Assembly: GCA_039819665.1 (NCBI GenBank)
Contig: JBCBRM010000019.1
Span: forward strand, 62,001 to 126,000
Source of the DNA: JAWPMV01 sp039819665
Lineage (GTDB): Bacteria; Bacteroidota; Bacteroidia; J057
Direction: 5' to 3'
Length of the DNA stretch: 64,000 nt
Position numbers and translations under genes: made by a program. The notes beneath the pieces are model-generated. The model was given only the letters and a program-made list of their open reading frames with translations. It did not search any database and was not told the DNA's origin. Each line of letters begins with the position of its first letter. Positions within the stretch are counted from its first letter, which is position 1. Below, in pieces: positions 26,513 to 35,218 of this stretch.

Positions 26513-26798
26513 TGTGTGGAAATTTGGATAATGATTTTCAACTTACGAAAAAGCGAATAAAGCTCAGGAGAAATTCGAGGAATGAATTGCTTTTATCGTT
26601 TAGTGGAGAGTTGTATGCTCCAAAGAGGAATTTTTACGAAATTATCCTAAAATCTCTGTCTTGCTCGGTTGAATTAGGGTTTTCTGCAAAAAATCAGTTT
26701 TTCGGAGCAAAAATCAGTTTAAGCCTTTAACTTTCATCTCCTAGTTTTAAGCTCAAAGTCATACTCCTCTTTGATGACTACCTAGAGAATGCTTTAAG

Positions 26799-28841
26799 AT
26801 GGATCACATACTTTCATATAGAAAAGTGATTCTGGGCCTTATGGTTCTGGCGAGTTTAGTCCTTGCTCCAGGTCTGGCAGATCTCCGTATTTCCCACAAT
26901 ATGGATGATTACTTTTCAGCAAGTGGAGATGAGCTGGGCGTTTATCTGAAGTATCGGGAAATATTTGGGCATGACGATCAGTTTCTACTGATCTCTTTTC
27001 GCTCGGATTCCAGTATATATGAAAAGAGTTTTCTCAAGAAATTGAAAGAAGTAAAAAAGGGGATAGGAAGCTTGGAGGAAGTCGAGGCAGTTTTCTGGAT
27101 TGATGATTGGACTCCGGCTGGTTTTCGAGTTAGAAAAAGATTTGTCGAGAAGATTGATGCTCGAAATCTCTTTGTTAGTGAAGACCATAAACTAGCCTCT
27201 TTCCTAATTCTGCATCAGGAATTTATTGAGAAGGAATTGATGGATGATTTTCTTGTGAGGATCAGAGAACAACTCCATCCTTTTCCAAAGAACCAAGTTC
27301 AATTGGCTGGCAAGATTTATTTGACACGTTCGCTAGAAGAGTTTATGAAGGAAAATTCAGGCTTCCTTTTCCTTATGTGTCTCCTTCTCATTCTACTTCT
27401 TTTATTTACGATTCTTGGTTCTATAAAAGTCCTACTTATTAGTCTATCGGTTCCTTTCTTTTCGATTCTATTTACTATGGGATTGATGGGAAGAATGGGC
27501 TTTCACATAAACCTATTTACTACCCTGATACCCACCTTGATCCTAATCATATCCGTATCTGACATCATTCATATTGTAAAAGGGGCCGGTCCAATGGATA
27601 GTGTAGGACGATTGAAATACCATTTTCCTGCTTTGTTGCTGACGAGTATTACAACCGCGATAGGATTTGGAAGTTTGATTACAACAGAAATTCCCTCTAT
27701 TATGGAATTTGGAGGATTTGTAGCTATAGGAGTGCTTTATACCTTTTGCTTTAGCCTACTATTATTTTCAGGTATTTCTCCAGAAAGGTATATAAGAAAG
27801 ACAGCCGTAGATGAAGTTCTTGAAAAAATGAATACCTGGATTCGGGAGAACTACCGAAACAAATGGATCCTTTGGGGTATAATTTCCTTTTTCTTATTGA
27901 TTACTGTATCAGGCTTGAGTAAGGTGAGGAAGAATTCCTATATGATCCAGGGTGTTTCTATTGATTCTCCTATCCGCCAGGAAGCTTTACACTTTGACCG
28001 AAATTTTGCAGGAATACGACCTCTATCCATTTTAGTTGAGAACACTGACTCGGAAGAATTGCCCGCTCCCGGAGTTTTGCAAAAACTTGATAGCCTAATC
28101 AAAAAGCATATGGGCACAAGATTTTTATTAGGTCCTGAAAAGGGGCAAGATACTTATCTTCAACTGATGTCTGAAGATGGGAAATATTTTCGTTTTTATG
28201 GATTAATGAGAGATGTGGGGAGTAAAGAAGCCGTAGAAAGATATGATCAATTGAAGCGGATACTTGTGGGAAATTCTTTATTCGACAAGCTCAAAATCCG
28301 TCAGACCGGGCAGGCTCGGATGATGGATAAAAATACCGATGATATCACCCGATCTATTGCTATTGGATTGTGTACGGCCTTGTCTATAACCTTCATCTTG
28401 CTGGCTATTTATTTTAAAGCTTTGCCTGAAGCGGCTATTTCTATTCTGGTGAATACCATCCCTCTATTGATCCTTGCTTCGGTATATGGATTAATGGGAA
28501 TTGAACTAAGGGCGGGTACCAGTATTGTATTTACTATAGCCTTTGGGATAGCCATTGACGATACCATGCATATCCTGGCTAGCTATCAAAAACATAAATC
28601 TTCGTTTTTATCCTTTGATCCTGTAATCAGAGATGCGGCTAGTCCGATCCTGATGACTAGCCTGGTCTTTGGTTTAAGCTTCTCTGTACTCATTTTTTCT
28701 GGTCTGGAAGCTGTGAGTGTATTGGGGCTATCCATGTTGATCGGCTGCTTGTTTGCGTTCCTTTCTGACATATTTATCCTTCCGGCCCTATTAGCTCTAA
28801 TCCGGAAAAACCCATTGAATTCCCATGAAAAAGAATCCTAG
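26799..28841 (+). CDS. MMPL/RND-family exporter (first gene of candidate sulfolipid operon)
   Basis: 680 residues with about twelve membrane helices in two six-helix halves, each led by one helix and a large periplasmic domain (about 30-185 and 380-520). The helix sequences TLIPTLILIISVSDIIHIV in the first half and FTIAFGIAIDDTMHILASYQKHK in the second carry the membrane acidic/His residues of the RND proton relay. The size and the GIAIDDTMH motif match the MMPL/HpnN-like lipid-exporter branch, not tripartite drug pumps, and no membrane-fusion protein is nearby. It overlaps the desaturase gene by 17 bp. It probably exports the lipid made by the downstream genes. Confidence 0.9.
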   Translation: MDHILSYRKVILGLMVLASLVLAPGLADLRISHNMDDYFSASGDELGVYLKYREIFGHDDQFLLISFRSDSSIYEKSFLKKLKEVKKGIGSLEEVEAVFWIDDWTPAGFRVRKRFVEKIDARNLFVSEDHKLASFLILHQEFIEKELMDDFLVRIREQLHPFPKNQVQLAGKIYLTRSLEEFMKENSGFLFLMCLLLILLLLFTILGSIKVLLISLSVPFFSILFTMGLMGRMGFHINLFTTLIPTLILIISVSDIIHIVKGAGPMDSVGRLKYHFPALLLTSITTAIGFGSLITTEIPSIMEFGGFVAIGVLYTFCFSLLLFSGISPERYIRKTAVDEVLEKMNTWIRENYRNKWILWGIISFFLLITVSGLSKVRKNSYMIQGVSIDSPIRQEALHFDRNFAGIRPLSILVENTDSEELPAPGVLQKLDSLIKKHMGTRFLLGPEKGQDTYLQLMSEDGKYFRFYGLMRDVGSKEAVERYDQLKRILVGNSLFDKLKIRQTGQARMMDKNTDDITRSIAIGLCTALSITFILLAIYFKALPEAAISILVNTIPLLILASVYGLMGIELRAGTSIVFTIAFGIAIDDTMHILASYQKHKSSFLSFDPVIRDAASPILMTSLVFGLSFSVLIFSGLEAVSVLGLSMLIGCLFAFLSDIFILPALLALIRKNPLNSHEKES

Positions 28842-29955
28842 TATCAATTATTCAAGAAACGAGAGCAAGGATTTTACGCTAGCCTTGAAATCTCGGATTA
28901 ACGCATATTTTGAAGAAAACAATCTCTCCAGAAAAGGAGATTCCTTATTAATGCAGAAGGCCATTCCGATTCTTCTTATTTGGCTTCTCCCCTATTTCCT
29001 GATTCTGACAGTGGAAATGAGTGAATGGATGATGCTCCTTCTTTGCGGAGTAATCGGGTTTGGCTTTTTTCTGGCAGGAGGCTCTATCATGCATGAAGGT
29101 TGTCATGGAACTTTTTCTTCCAAAGCGTGGCTAAATAAATTGGCTGCAAATAGCATGTATTTATTAGGGGGAGATAAACTCATCTGGTTGGTGGGGCACA
29201 ATGAATTGCATCATGCCTATACCAATATTCCAGAGCATGACATTGACCTGGAATCCGGAGCGGGCTTGTTGCGCTTTTCTGAAGAAATGGAATGGAAGCC
29301 CAAGCATCGTTTTCAGCAGTATTATGCGTTTTTCCTTTACAGCCTCCTGACAATTACCTGGATGTTCCTAACTGATTTTATGAAACTCAATAAATTCAGC
29401 AAACTTAATTTGATTAGAAAAAATGCAGACCGGCCAGAAAAGAACTGGATCAAGATGATTTTGATCAAGCTAGGGGTGTGGTTTTTTTGGCTGGGAATTC
29501 CGATCCTGGTGCTGAATTTACCGATTTGGAAAATCCTTTTAGGCTTTGCTTTTCTTCATTTGGTAGCAGGGATTGCATTAACTTTGGTATTTCAGTTGGC
29601 GCATTTGACAGAAGTATCTGAAATGCCGCTAGCAGATGAAGAGGGGAATATTGATAACAACTGGTTTGTACATCAATTGTATACGACGGCTAACTGGGCT
29701 CCTAAATCAAGGATTGCTCATTGGTTGACGGGAGGATTGAATCATCAAATTGAGCATCATCTTTTTCCCGGAATCAGCCATGTCCATTACCCTCAACTTG
29801 CACCCATAGTAAAGCGAACGGCAGAGGAATTTGGTATCCCCTATTTTGAATATAAGAGTTTTGGAAAAGCCATAGCTGCTCACTATCAGCACCTCAAGGA
29901 AATGGGAAAAAGACCGGATTCTGAAAGCAAAAAAGAAAGTGTAACGTTTGCCTAG
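28825..29955 (+). CDS. acyl fatty-acid desaturase, membrane type
   Basis: 376 residues. The three histidine boxes of membrane di-iron desaturases are all present: HEGCH (90-94), HNELHH (125-130) and HQIEHH (307-312), the last in NHQIEHHLFPGISHVHYP, which is typical of front-end/linoleoyl-CoA desaturases (DesA3, delta-6 class). Several membrane helices surround them. The usual fused cytochrome b5 domain is absent, so an external electron donor is needed. It is translationally coupled to the exporter and 17 bases from the hydrolase gene. Confidence 0.95.
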   Translation: MKKNPSINYSRNESKDFTLALKSRINAYFEENNLSRKGDSLLMQKAIPILLIWLLPYFLILTVEMSEWMMLLLCGVIGFGFFLAGGSIMHEGCHGTFSSKAWLNKLAANSMYLLGGDKLIWLVGHNELHHAYTNIPEHDIDLESGAGLLRFSEEMEWKPKHRFQQYYAFFLYSLLTITWMFLTDFMKLNKFSKLNLIRKNADRPEKNWIKMILIKLGVWFFWLGIPILVLNLPIWKILLGFAFLHLVAGIALTLVFQLAHLTEVSEMPLADEEGNIDNNWFVHQLYTTANWAPKSRIAHWLTGGLNHQIEHHLFPGISHVHYPQLAPIVKRTAEEFGIPYFEYKSFGKAIAAHYQHLKEMGKRPDSESKKESVTFA

Positions 29956-29972
29956 ATCAATAAAAAATAAGC

Positions 29973-30815
29973 ATGCTGATTCAGACAAATCAAACATATG
30001 AATACAGAGGGATGGAAATGGCCTATCACGAAACGGGCCAGGGAAAGGCGATGATCATGCTTCACAATGGGGGCTGCAATCATATAATTTGGAAAAATCA
30101 AATTGAAGAATTCTCAGGTAATCATCGGGTGATTGCGTTTGATCTGATTGGCTTTGGTGATTCTGCCCGCCCGAGAGTTCCATTTACTCTCGATCTGTAT
30201 GTGGATGCATTGGCTCAGTTTATAGAGGATGAGGGGATTGAAAAACCCATACTTATGGGGAATTGTATTGGAGCAGCGATATGTTTGGAATATAGTTTAC
30301 AACATCCAGAAAAAGTTCATGCTCAAATACTCTGTAATATTTGCGGAGGGGCTTCGATGATGCAATATTTTCATCCCTATATGTTTACTCCACAAGGAAA
30401 TACTTTTGATGAAAAGTTGTATGCCTTTATGTTTCTCATTTCAAAATTTGCCTTTGTCCGAAAAAAAGTGGTCCGTAGACTTTATGGTGGAAAACCGGAA
30501 TACCAAAATGAGATTTTTCAACGCATCCTGAACGGCATTTCCCATCCTATGCAAGCTCAGTCCCGGATTATGCTTATCAAAGGACTCTATAGTTTCAATA
30601 AGTTTGATCATTTTGAACAAGAAGAACCAGCGCTTCCTCGGACTATGGTTTTTTGGGGGGAGAAAAATCAGGTTTTACCCCTGAAAAGAGGGAAGCGTTT
30701 GATAGAGAAACTTCAACCTGAACGAAGCTATTTTTATCCGACTGCCGGTCATCTATTGATGGCTGAGGAACCTCGGCGATTTAACCAGGAAGTAAGCGAA
30801 TTTATCTATGCCTAA
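29973..30815 (+). CDS. alpha/beta hydrolase with cysteine nucleophile
   Basis: 280 residues, alpha/beta-hydrolase fold: oxyanion HNGGCNHIIWKNQ, then VIAFDLIGFGDSARP. The nucleophile elbow reads MGNCIGAA, so the expected Ser is C98 (G-x-C-x-G). The catalytic His is H260 (TAGHLLMAEEP). In the usual acid position the sequence is VFWGEKNQVLP, with N232 where Asp normally stands. Cysteine at the elbow is seen in PHA synthases and some carrier thioesterases/lactonases; this suggests an acyl-transfer or release role on a thioester, not a plain esterase. It overlaps the condensation-carrier gene by 8 bp. Confidence 0.88.
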   Translation: MLIQTNQTYEYRGMEMAYHETGQGKAMIMLHNGGCNHIIWKNQIEEFSGNHRVIAFDLIGFGDSARPRVPFTLDLYVDALAQFIEDEGIEKPILMGNCIGAAICLEYSLQHPEKVHAQILCNICGGASMMQYFHPYMFTPQGNTFDEKLYAFMFLISKFAFVRKKVVRRLYGGKPEYQNEIFQRILNGISHPMQAQSRIMLIKGLYSFNKFDHFEQEEPALPRTMVFWGEKNQVLPLKRGKRLIEKLQPERSYFYPTAGHLLMAEEPRRFNQEVSEFIYA

Positions 30816-32250
30816 TCAGTCTTTAGGTCGTAAAAAGACCTTCAATGAATATATTTATTCCCTGGGTCAGGAGATAAGCCCTTCCTTTAGTCTACAATTT
30901 CTGGTTAAAGGAAAAGGTAAAATACAAGCTAAGGAATTAGAGGAGGCGATCGCAATCCTGGCCCAAAAGCTCCCTCAGCTAAGAATTCAATCAAAGGGGA
31001 TGTATTGGTCTTTTAAGGGAGAATTGCCGGAGGTCATTGTACATGATGAAAAGCTAAGGGAGGATTTGAATCAGGAGTTTTTTCGTAGAAAACTTCCCAA
31101 CGCAAAAGGGGCTTTAATGGAGTTTCATCTTTTTGCAGAAAGCAGTCTTTTGTTTCGAATTCACCATAGTGTGGTTGATGCTAAAGGAGCTCAAATTATT
31201 CTAACAGGACTTTTTTCCCTTCTCCGAAAAGACGAACCCAGCATTTATTCAGGCTTTGATGCTGATGGAAATGTCCGAGATCATCTGCTCTCTGTACCGG
31301 TCAAATCGCAAGCTTCTTATCGGTTCGAATGGCCGGGGTTTTTTCTTTCGCCTAACCCCATAGATTACCAAACTCAATTGATAGATCTTCCGCTAAAATT
31401 GGAAGCTCCACTCGCAAAGCTGGCTGTTTGGTATGCGCGTATGTTTGGGGATGATAGTCGCATGATGATACCGGTAGATTTGCGGAGACACCAAGGAGTG
31501 AAACAGGTAGTCTCCAATCTCAGTTTGCCTATTTATCTTCCAGTGTCCAGGAAAAATAGCTGGCAGGAAGTGCAGGCGAAACTTTTGTATGCCTTGAATG
31601 AGAAAGCAGAATTGAAAACAGATCGATGGGAAAAAATAGGAATGGTAATCCCTCGATTTATGCTAATGACTTTGATGAAAATGGGTATCCGAAGGGCGAA
31701 GAGTTTCAAATCTTTTCCTATGAGCGGCATCCTCTCAGATAATGGAAGTATAAAATTGGCTGATTACAGCACTCCGAATTTTAGGGCTTCTGAGCTGATC
31801 TCCCTACCTGTATTTATTCCATTGGCTCCTTTTTGTGCCAATGTCATTCTGCAAGAGAATAGATGCCTGATCTGCTGTAGCTTCCCCCTTCATTTAGACG
31901 GACAACAAATAAGACGGGAAATAATTGAATCCTTGATGGAAGATCAGATGACTGAGGAGAAAGAAGAGGCTTATTTTGAAATAAGCGGAGCTGATTTCGA
32001 AGAGTTAAAAAAACTCTGGATAGATATTTTGGAATGCTCACCGGAAGTTGTGGATGCTAATGAAAAGTTCCATAATCTGGGAGGAGATTCGCTCAAATTG
32101 CTTTCGATGCTTTCTGAACTGGCAGTTGATTTTCAACTGGAACCCCAAAGCTCTTTTGTAAATCAGGCTCTCAATACGGGTGGGGACCTTAATATCCGTC
32201 AACTGATCCAAATTATGGAACCCTTTCGCACTTCAAAACAAAGCCTATGA
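30808..32250 (+). CDS. condensation-type acyltransferase fused to a carrier protein
   Basis: 480 residues. Residues 1 to about 380 resemble the chloramphenicol-acetyltransferase/condensation/PapA fold: the active motif is FRIHHSVVDAKGAQ (H119-H120-x-x-x-D124-A125, usual form HHxxxDG), and IPVDLRRH sits in the second half as in PapA and WS/DGAT relatives. Residues about 395-470 form a carrier domain, LEC SPEVVD NEKFHNLGGDSLKLLSML, with phosphopantetheine attachment Ser S428 in LGGDSLK. No adenylation or ketosynthase domain is present. It probably moves an acyl group onto, or from, a substrate held on the carrier. It overlaps the sulfotransferase gene by 4 bp. Confidence 0.87.
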   Translation: MPNQSLGRKKTFNEYIYSLGQEISPSFSLQFLVKGKGKIQAKELEEAIAILAQKLPQLRIQSKGMYWSFKGELPEVIVHDEKLREDLNQEFFRRKLPNAKGALMEFHLFAESSLLFRIHHSVVDAKGAQIILTGLFSLLRKDEPSIYSGFDADGNVRDHLLSVPVKSQASYRFEWPGFFLSPNPIDYQTQLIDLPLKLEAPLAKLAVWYARMFGDDSRMMIPVDLRRHQGVKQVVSNLSLPIYLPVSRKNSWQEVQAKLLYALNEKAELKTDRWEKIGMVIPRFMLMTLMKMGIRRAKSFKSFPMSGILSDNGSIKLADYSTPNFRASELISLPVFIPLAPFCANVILQENRCLICCSFPLHLDGQQIRREIIESLMEDQMTEEKEEAYFEISGADFEELKKLWIDILECSPEVVDANEKFHNLGGDSLKLLSMLSELAVDFQLEPQSSFVNQALNTGGDLNIRQLIQIMEPFRTSKQSL

Positions 32251-33335
32251 AAATTTCTTTCTTATACGGAGCAGATGTCTTCACCTTCTTTCGACTTTTC
32301 GAGAAACTGGGATTGCGATTTAGAATAGGAGCCATTCCTGATATTTGTCTGCATGCTTTCATGGCTTGTTTCAATACCCTAATTGGATTGCCGGAAAGAT
32401 TCAGAAAGTATGAGGCAGAAATTAAAAAGCCTATCTACATTTTGGGTCATTGGAGAAGTGGAACGACCCATTTGCACAATCTCCTCAATATTGATGGAAG
32501 CTTCCTTTCCCCCAATACTTTTCAAGCAGCTTTTCCTCACAACTTTATGGCGGAAAAATGGCTGGCTCCTATCCTCGATCAGATGGGGCCGGGAGTAAGG
32601 CTGATGGACCAAATGAAAATGGTCATGGCGAGTGTACAGGAAGAGGAAATTGCGCTGGCTTCCTTAGGGGCTCCTTCTTCTTATCTGGCGATCCATTTTC
32701 CCAGAAATGCAGAAAAATATCGAAGCTTCGTATCCTTCGAAAAGGCTTCTGGAAGAGATAAACAAACATGGATAAAGAAGTACAGTTGGTTCCTCCAGAA
32801 ATTTCAGAGCTTAAGAGGAGATCATAGGTCTTTGGTACTAAAATCTCCAGCCCATACTGCCAGAATTCCGATGTTATTGAAGCTTTATCCGGATGCCCGT
32901 TTTATCCATATTCACCGAAATCCTTACGAAACCATACGATCTACTTTGCATTTGTATGATTCCTGGTTCCAAATGGTCAATTTCCAGTCATTAGAAGAAC
33001 TAAAACGTAATAGGGATCACTTGGTTCTGGATATGTATGAGAAGGTGCATAAGGCCTGGATACGAGATAAAGCATTGATCCCAGTAGAAAATTTGATGGT
33101 GCTTGGCTTTGAACAATTGAAGAAAGCTCCAATGAAAAGTCTAAAAAAAATCTATGCCTTTTTGGGTGAAGAATTGGATGAGGTAGCAATTCGTAATTAC
33201 CTGGATTCCATTAGTTCTTATCGTCAGAATAGCTATGATGCTTTAGCTCCGGAAATTAGAATTAAGATCAATGAACTCATGGGATTTGTCTTTGAGGAGT
33301 TTGGCTATGAAAGGGAGGAAGTATTGATGAAGTGA
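32247..33335 (+). CDS. PAPS-dependent sulfotransferase
   Basis: 362 residues of the Sulfotransfer_3 type. The 5'-phosphosulfate loop is GHWRSGTTHLHNLL (67-80) and the 3'-phosphate site HRNPYETIRSTLHL (about 225-238); FQAAFPHNFMAEKWL and KSPAHTARI fit the same family. It transfers sulfate from PAPS to a hydroxyl. In this operon the acceptor is probably a hydroxyl of the lipid or its glyceryl headgroup. It is the last gene of the operon and ends inside the 3' part of the convergent FkbH gene (31-bp overlap). Confidence 0.92.
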   Translation: MKISFLYGADVFTFFRLFEKLGLRFRIGAIPDICLHAFMACFNTLIGLPERFRKYEAEIKKPIYILGHWRSGTTHLHNLLNIDGSFLSPNTFQAAFPHNFMAEKWLAPILDQMGPGVRLMDQMKMVMASVQEEEIALASLGAPSSYLAIHFPRNAEKYRSFVSFEKASGRDKQTWIKKYSWFLQKFQSLRGDHRSLVLKSPAHTARIPMLLKLYPDARFIHIHRNPYETIRSTLHLYDSWFQMVNFQSLEELKRNRDHLVLDMYEKVHKAWIRDKALIPVENLMVLGFEQLKKAPMKSLKKIYAFLGEELDEVAIRNYLDSISSYRQNSYDALAPEIRIKINELMGFVFEEFGYEREEVLMK

Positions 33336-35047
33336 TCTTTTTCTTCATAGGTCGCTACTTCTAAATACCATCGATTATCTTCCATGGGTTTAAATCCCAA
33401 GTCCGTGAAGTGATCCTCAACTATTTTATTTTTTGCGGTGGGTAAATATTCTCCTATAATCTTTTTTACTCCTATTTCTCTAGCCTTTTTCACCACATGA
33501 TTGAGCACATATTTTTCAACCTCCCGCTTTAATACCCGACAACTCATTAGCCAATTTTCAATGAATAAGTGATCTTCTTTTTCTCTTTTAAGAAGAAGAA
33601 TCGAAATCAATCCATACTTTCCATACGTATCTTCCAGGCTCACTTGAAAACTTAGGTACAAAGGATTTTCCTGAATGCTTTTGATTTCACTTTCCGTATA
33701 GCGTATGGTGCGGAGATTAAACTGATTAGATCGCTGGCTAAGTTGTGCGATACGGGGAATATGATGGTCCTGAAAAGGCAGGATTTCGCCTTTCATCTCG
33801 AGAGACTTTAGGTAGTCTTCCATATTGCTATAGGAGGATTGCATCGAGCGTCTTTGAGTTTCTTCCTGATATTGCCGAGTGCGATCTTTATCGAGCTTTG
33901 AAACAGCAAGGGTTTCAAAGAGTCTGAGCTTTCGGAGAAAGGGAAGGTATTCTGCAGGGTCTTTAGGGAGTTCAGGAACAGTTATATCGGTCAATTCTTT
34001 TTGGATCAAGGCTCTTTCGGCTGGATTGTCATCGAGGAAGACCATAGAGTCAAATCCAATGTTCAGGACTTGCTGAATGTAGCGGATATTATCTGCTTTA
34101 TTGGACCAGTTCGCAACAAATACTGCTATATCGTCCAATCGTAGAATCATTTCCTCATGTTTTTCAAATACTTCTTTGGCAATTGCTTCAGTGTTTTTGC
34201 TACAAATGGCGAGGATAATACCGCGCTCTTTCAAGGATTTGGCCCAAAGCTGAAGTTCTGTAAATGCCTTTCCTATGCCCAGGCTTCCGATTTGAATTCC
34301 TTCTAGTCCATCGTCCCCTATCACACCTCCCCAGAGCGTATTGTCTAAATCAAGGATCAGGCATTTTTTAATTTTTCCTTTAAATACTGTGAGGAAAGAT
34401 GAGAAATGCCAGGCGATCTCTGCTTCGAAATCCATGTTAAAGGGAATGTCTGCATTTATATGTAAGCCCGCATCCAACAAATTTTCCAGACCTTTATTCT
34501 GGACAATTGAAAGTAAATCGAAGATGTGGACTGCTTGATGTGATTCTGCCAGATCCATCATGGAAACATTTATTCTTCTCAATTGGTTTAGGAAAGCGGC
34601 TGAATGCTTATTGGAGAAATGTCCGTATATGCCGTCTGGGATTTCGATGAAATTATTGAGGATCAGCTGGGCGGAGCTGTGTGTCTGAACTTGCTCAGCT
34701 AGTCTTTGATATTGTTGGGAAATTACTTTCCCAAAATACTTTTTCTCCGGAGCTTTTTGAAAGCGTTTTTCTAAAAAGGAAGTGGAATTGACTATCCAAA
34801 TAAAGCCGGGCTTGAAGGCATGAAGTTGGGAGGAAGGATTCATCACTTCCACTTCCACCTGTAAATAATCTCCTTCATAAAGCTCGATTTCAAGGCCCTG
34901 AATAGCTCCAGCCTGTTTGAGGAATTTGGAAAGAAATTGAGTGGAACGATAGCCCAGAATGGCTATGCGAATTTTATGTTTGAATTGATCGGATTGAATC
35001 TCTCGGGATTGCTGTCTGAGAGCCTTTGCTGTGATGGAGTTTTCCAT
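33305..35047 (-). CDS. FkbH-like HAD glyceryl-carrier loading enzyme
   Basis: 580 residues. The middle carries the HAD-IIIC phosphatase motif LDLDNTLWGGVIGDDG (D233, D235), motif II ICSKN and the motif-III acidic pair FLDDNPAERA; the C-terminal part is a GNAT-like domain (QFNLRTIRYTESE...LEDTYGKYGLISI). The FkbH family takes D-1,3-bisphosphoglycerate and loads a glyceryl group onto a carrier thiol. Here the only carrier seen is the didomain protein of the facing operon, whose last genes it converges with. It has its own promoter on the minus strand. Confidence 0.92.
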   Translation of the reverse strand: MENSITAKALRQQSREIQSDQFKHKIRIAILGYRSTQFLSKFLKQAGAIQGLEIELYEGDYLQVEVEVMNPSSQLHAFKPGFIWIVNSTSFLEKRFQKAPEKKYFGKVISQQYQRLAEQVQTHSSAQLILNNFIEIPDGIYGHFSNKHSAAFLNQLRRINVSMMDLAESHQAVHIFDLLSIVQNKGLENLLDAGLHINADIPFNMDFEAEIAWHFSSFLTVFKGKIKKCLILDLDNTLWGGVIGDDGLEGIQIGSLGIGKAFTELQLWAKSLKERGIILAICSKNTEAIAKEVFEKHEEMILRLDDIAVFVANWSNKADNIRYIQQVLNIGFDSMVFLDDNPAERALIQKELTDITVPELPKDPAEYLPFLRKLRLFETLAVSKLDKDRTRQYQEETQRRSMQSSYSNMEDYLKSLEMKGEILPFQDHHIPRIAQLSQRSNQFNLRTIRYTESEIKSIQENPLYLSFQVSLEDTYGKYGLISILLLKREKEDHLFIENWLMSCRVLKREVEKYVLNHVVKKAREIGVKKIIGEYLPTAKNKIVEDHFTDLGFKPMEDNRWYLEVATYEEKDHFINTSSLS

Positions 35048-35096
35048 ATTTTAATATAGCAATTGCTGTAATCAGACGAGGATATTTCTTTATACG

Positions 35097-35124
35097 AAAA
35101 ACCAGCCTCTGAAGGCTGGTTTTA
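35097..35124. terminator. bidirectional-looking hairpin upstream of the FkbH gene
   Basis: AAAACCAGCC, loop TCTGAA, GGCTGGTTTT: a 7-bp GC stem flanked by A and T runs. It lies between the start of the FkbH gene and the stop of the DUF2341 gene on the same strand, so it most likely ends the DUF2341 transcript (minus strand). Confidence 0.8.
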
Positions 35125-35218
35125 TTCTTGTTTTTTTGTTCTAGTCAATTGAGTACGCTGAATAAGGAATGAGGTCAATAGGCAGAGCTAGAAATGACGC
35201 CGTAGGCATGGCCTATAT

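Noticed and set aside
26482..26730. Small plus-strand gene in the oxidoreductase-MMPL gap
   Set aside because: It overlaps the start of the oxidoreductase gene on the other strand, has no signal, no motif and skewed composition; it looks like chance.
30808..32250. NRPS module
   Set aside because: Only a condensation-like domain and a carrier are present; no adenylation domain anywhere in the locus.
26799..35047. Capnine-type sulfonolipid pathway
   Set aside because: Sulfonolipids of Bacteroidota are made from cysteate by a PLP-dependent synthase. No such gene is here; a PAPS sulfotransferase implies a sulfate ester instead.
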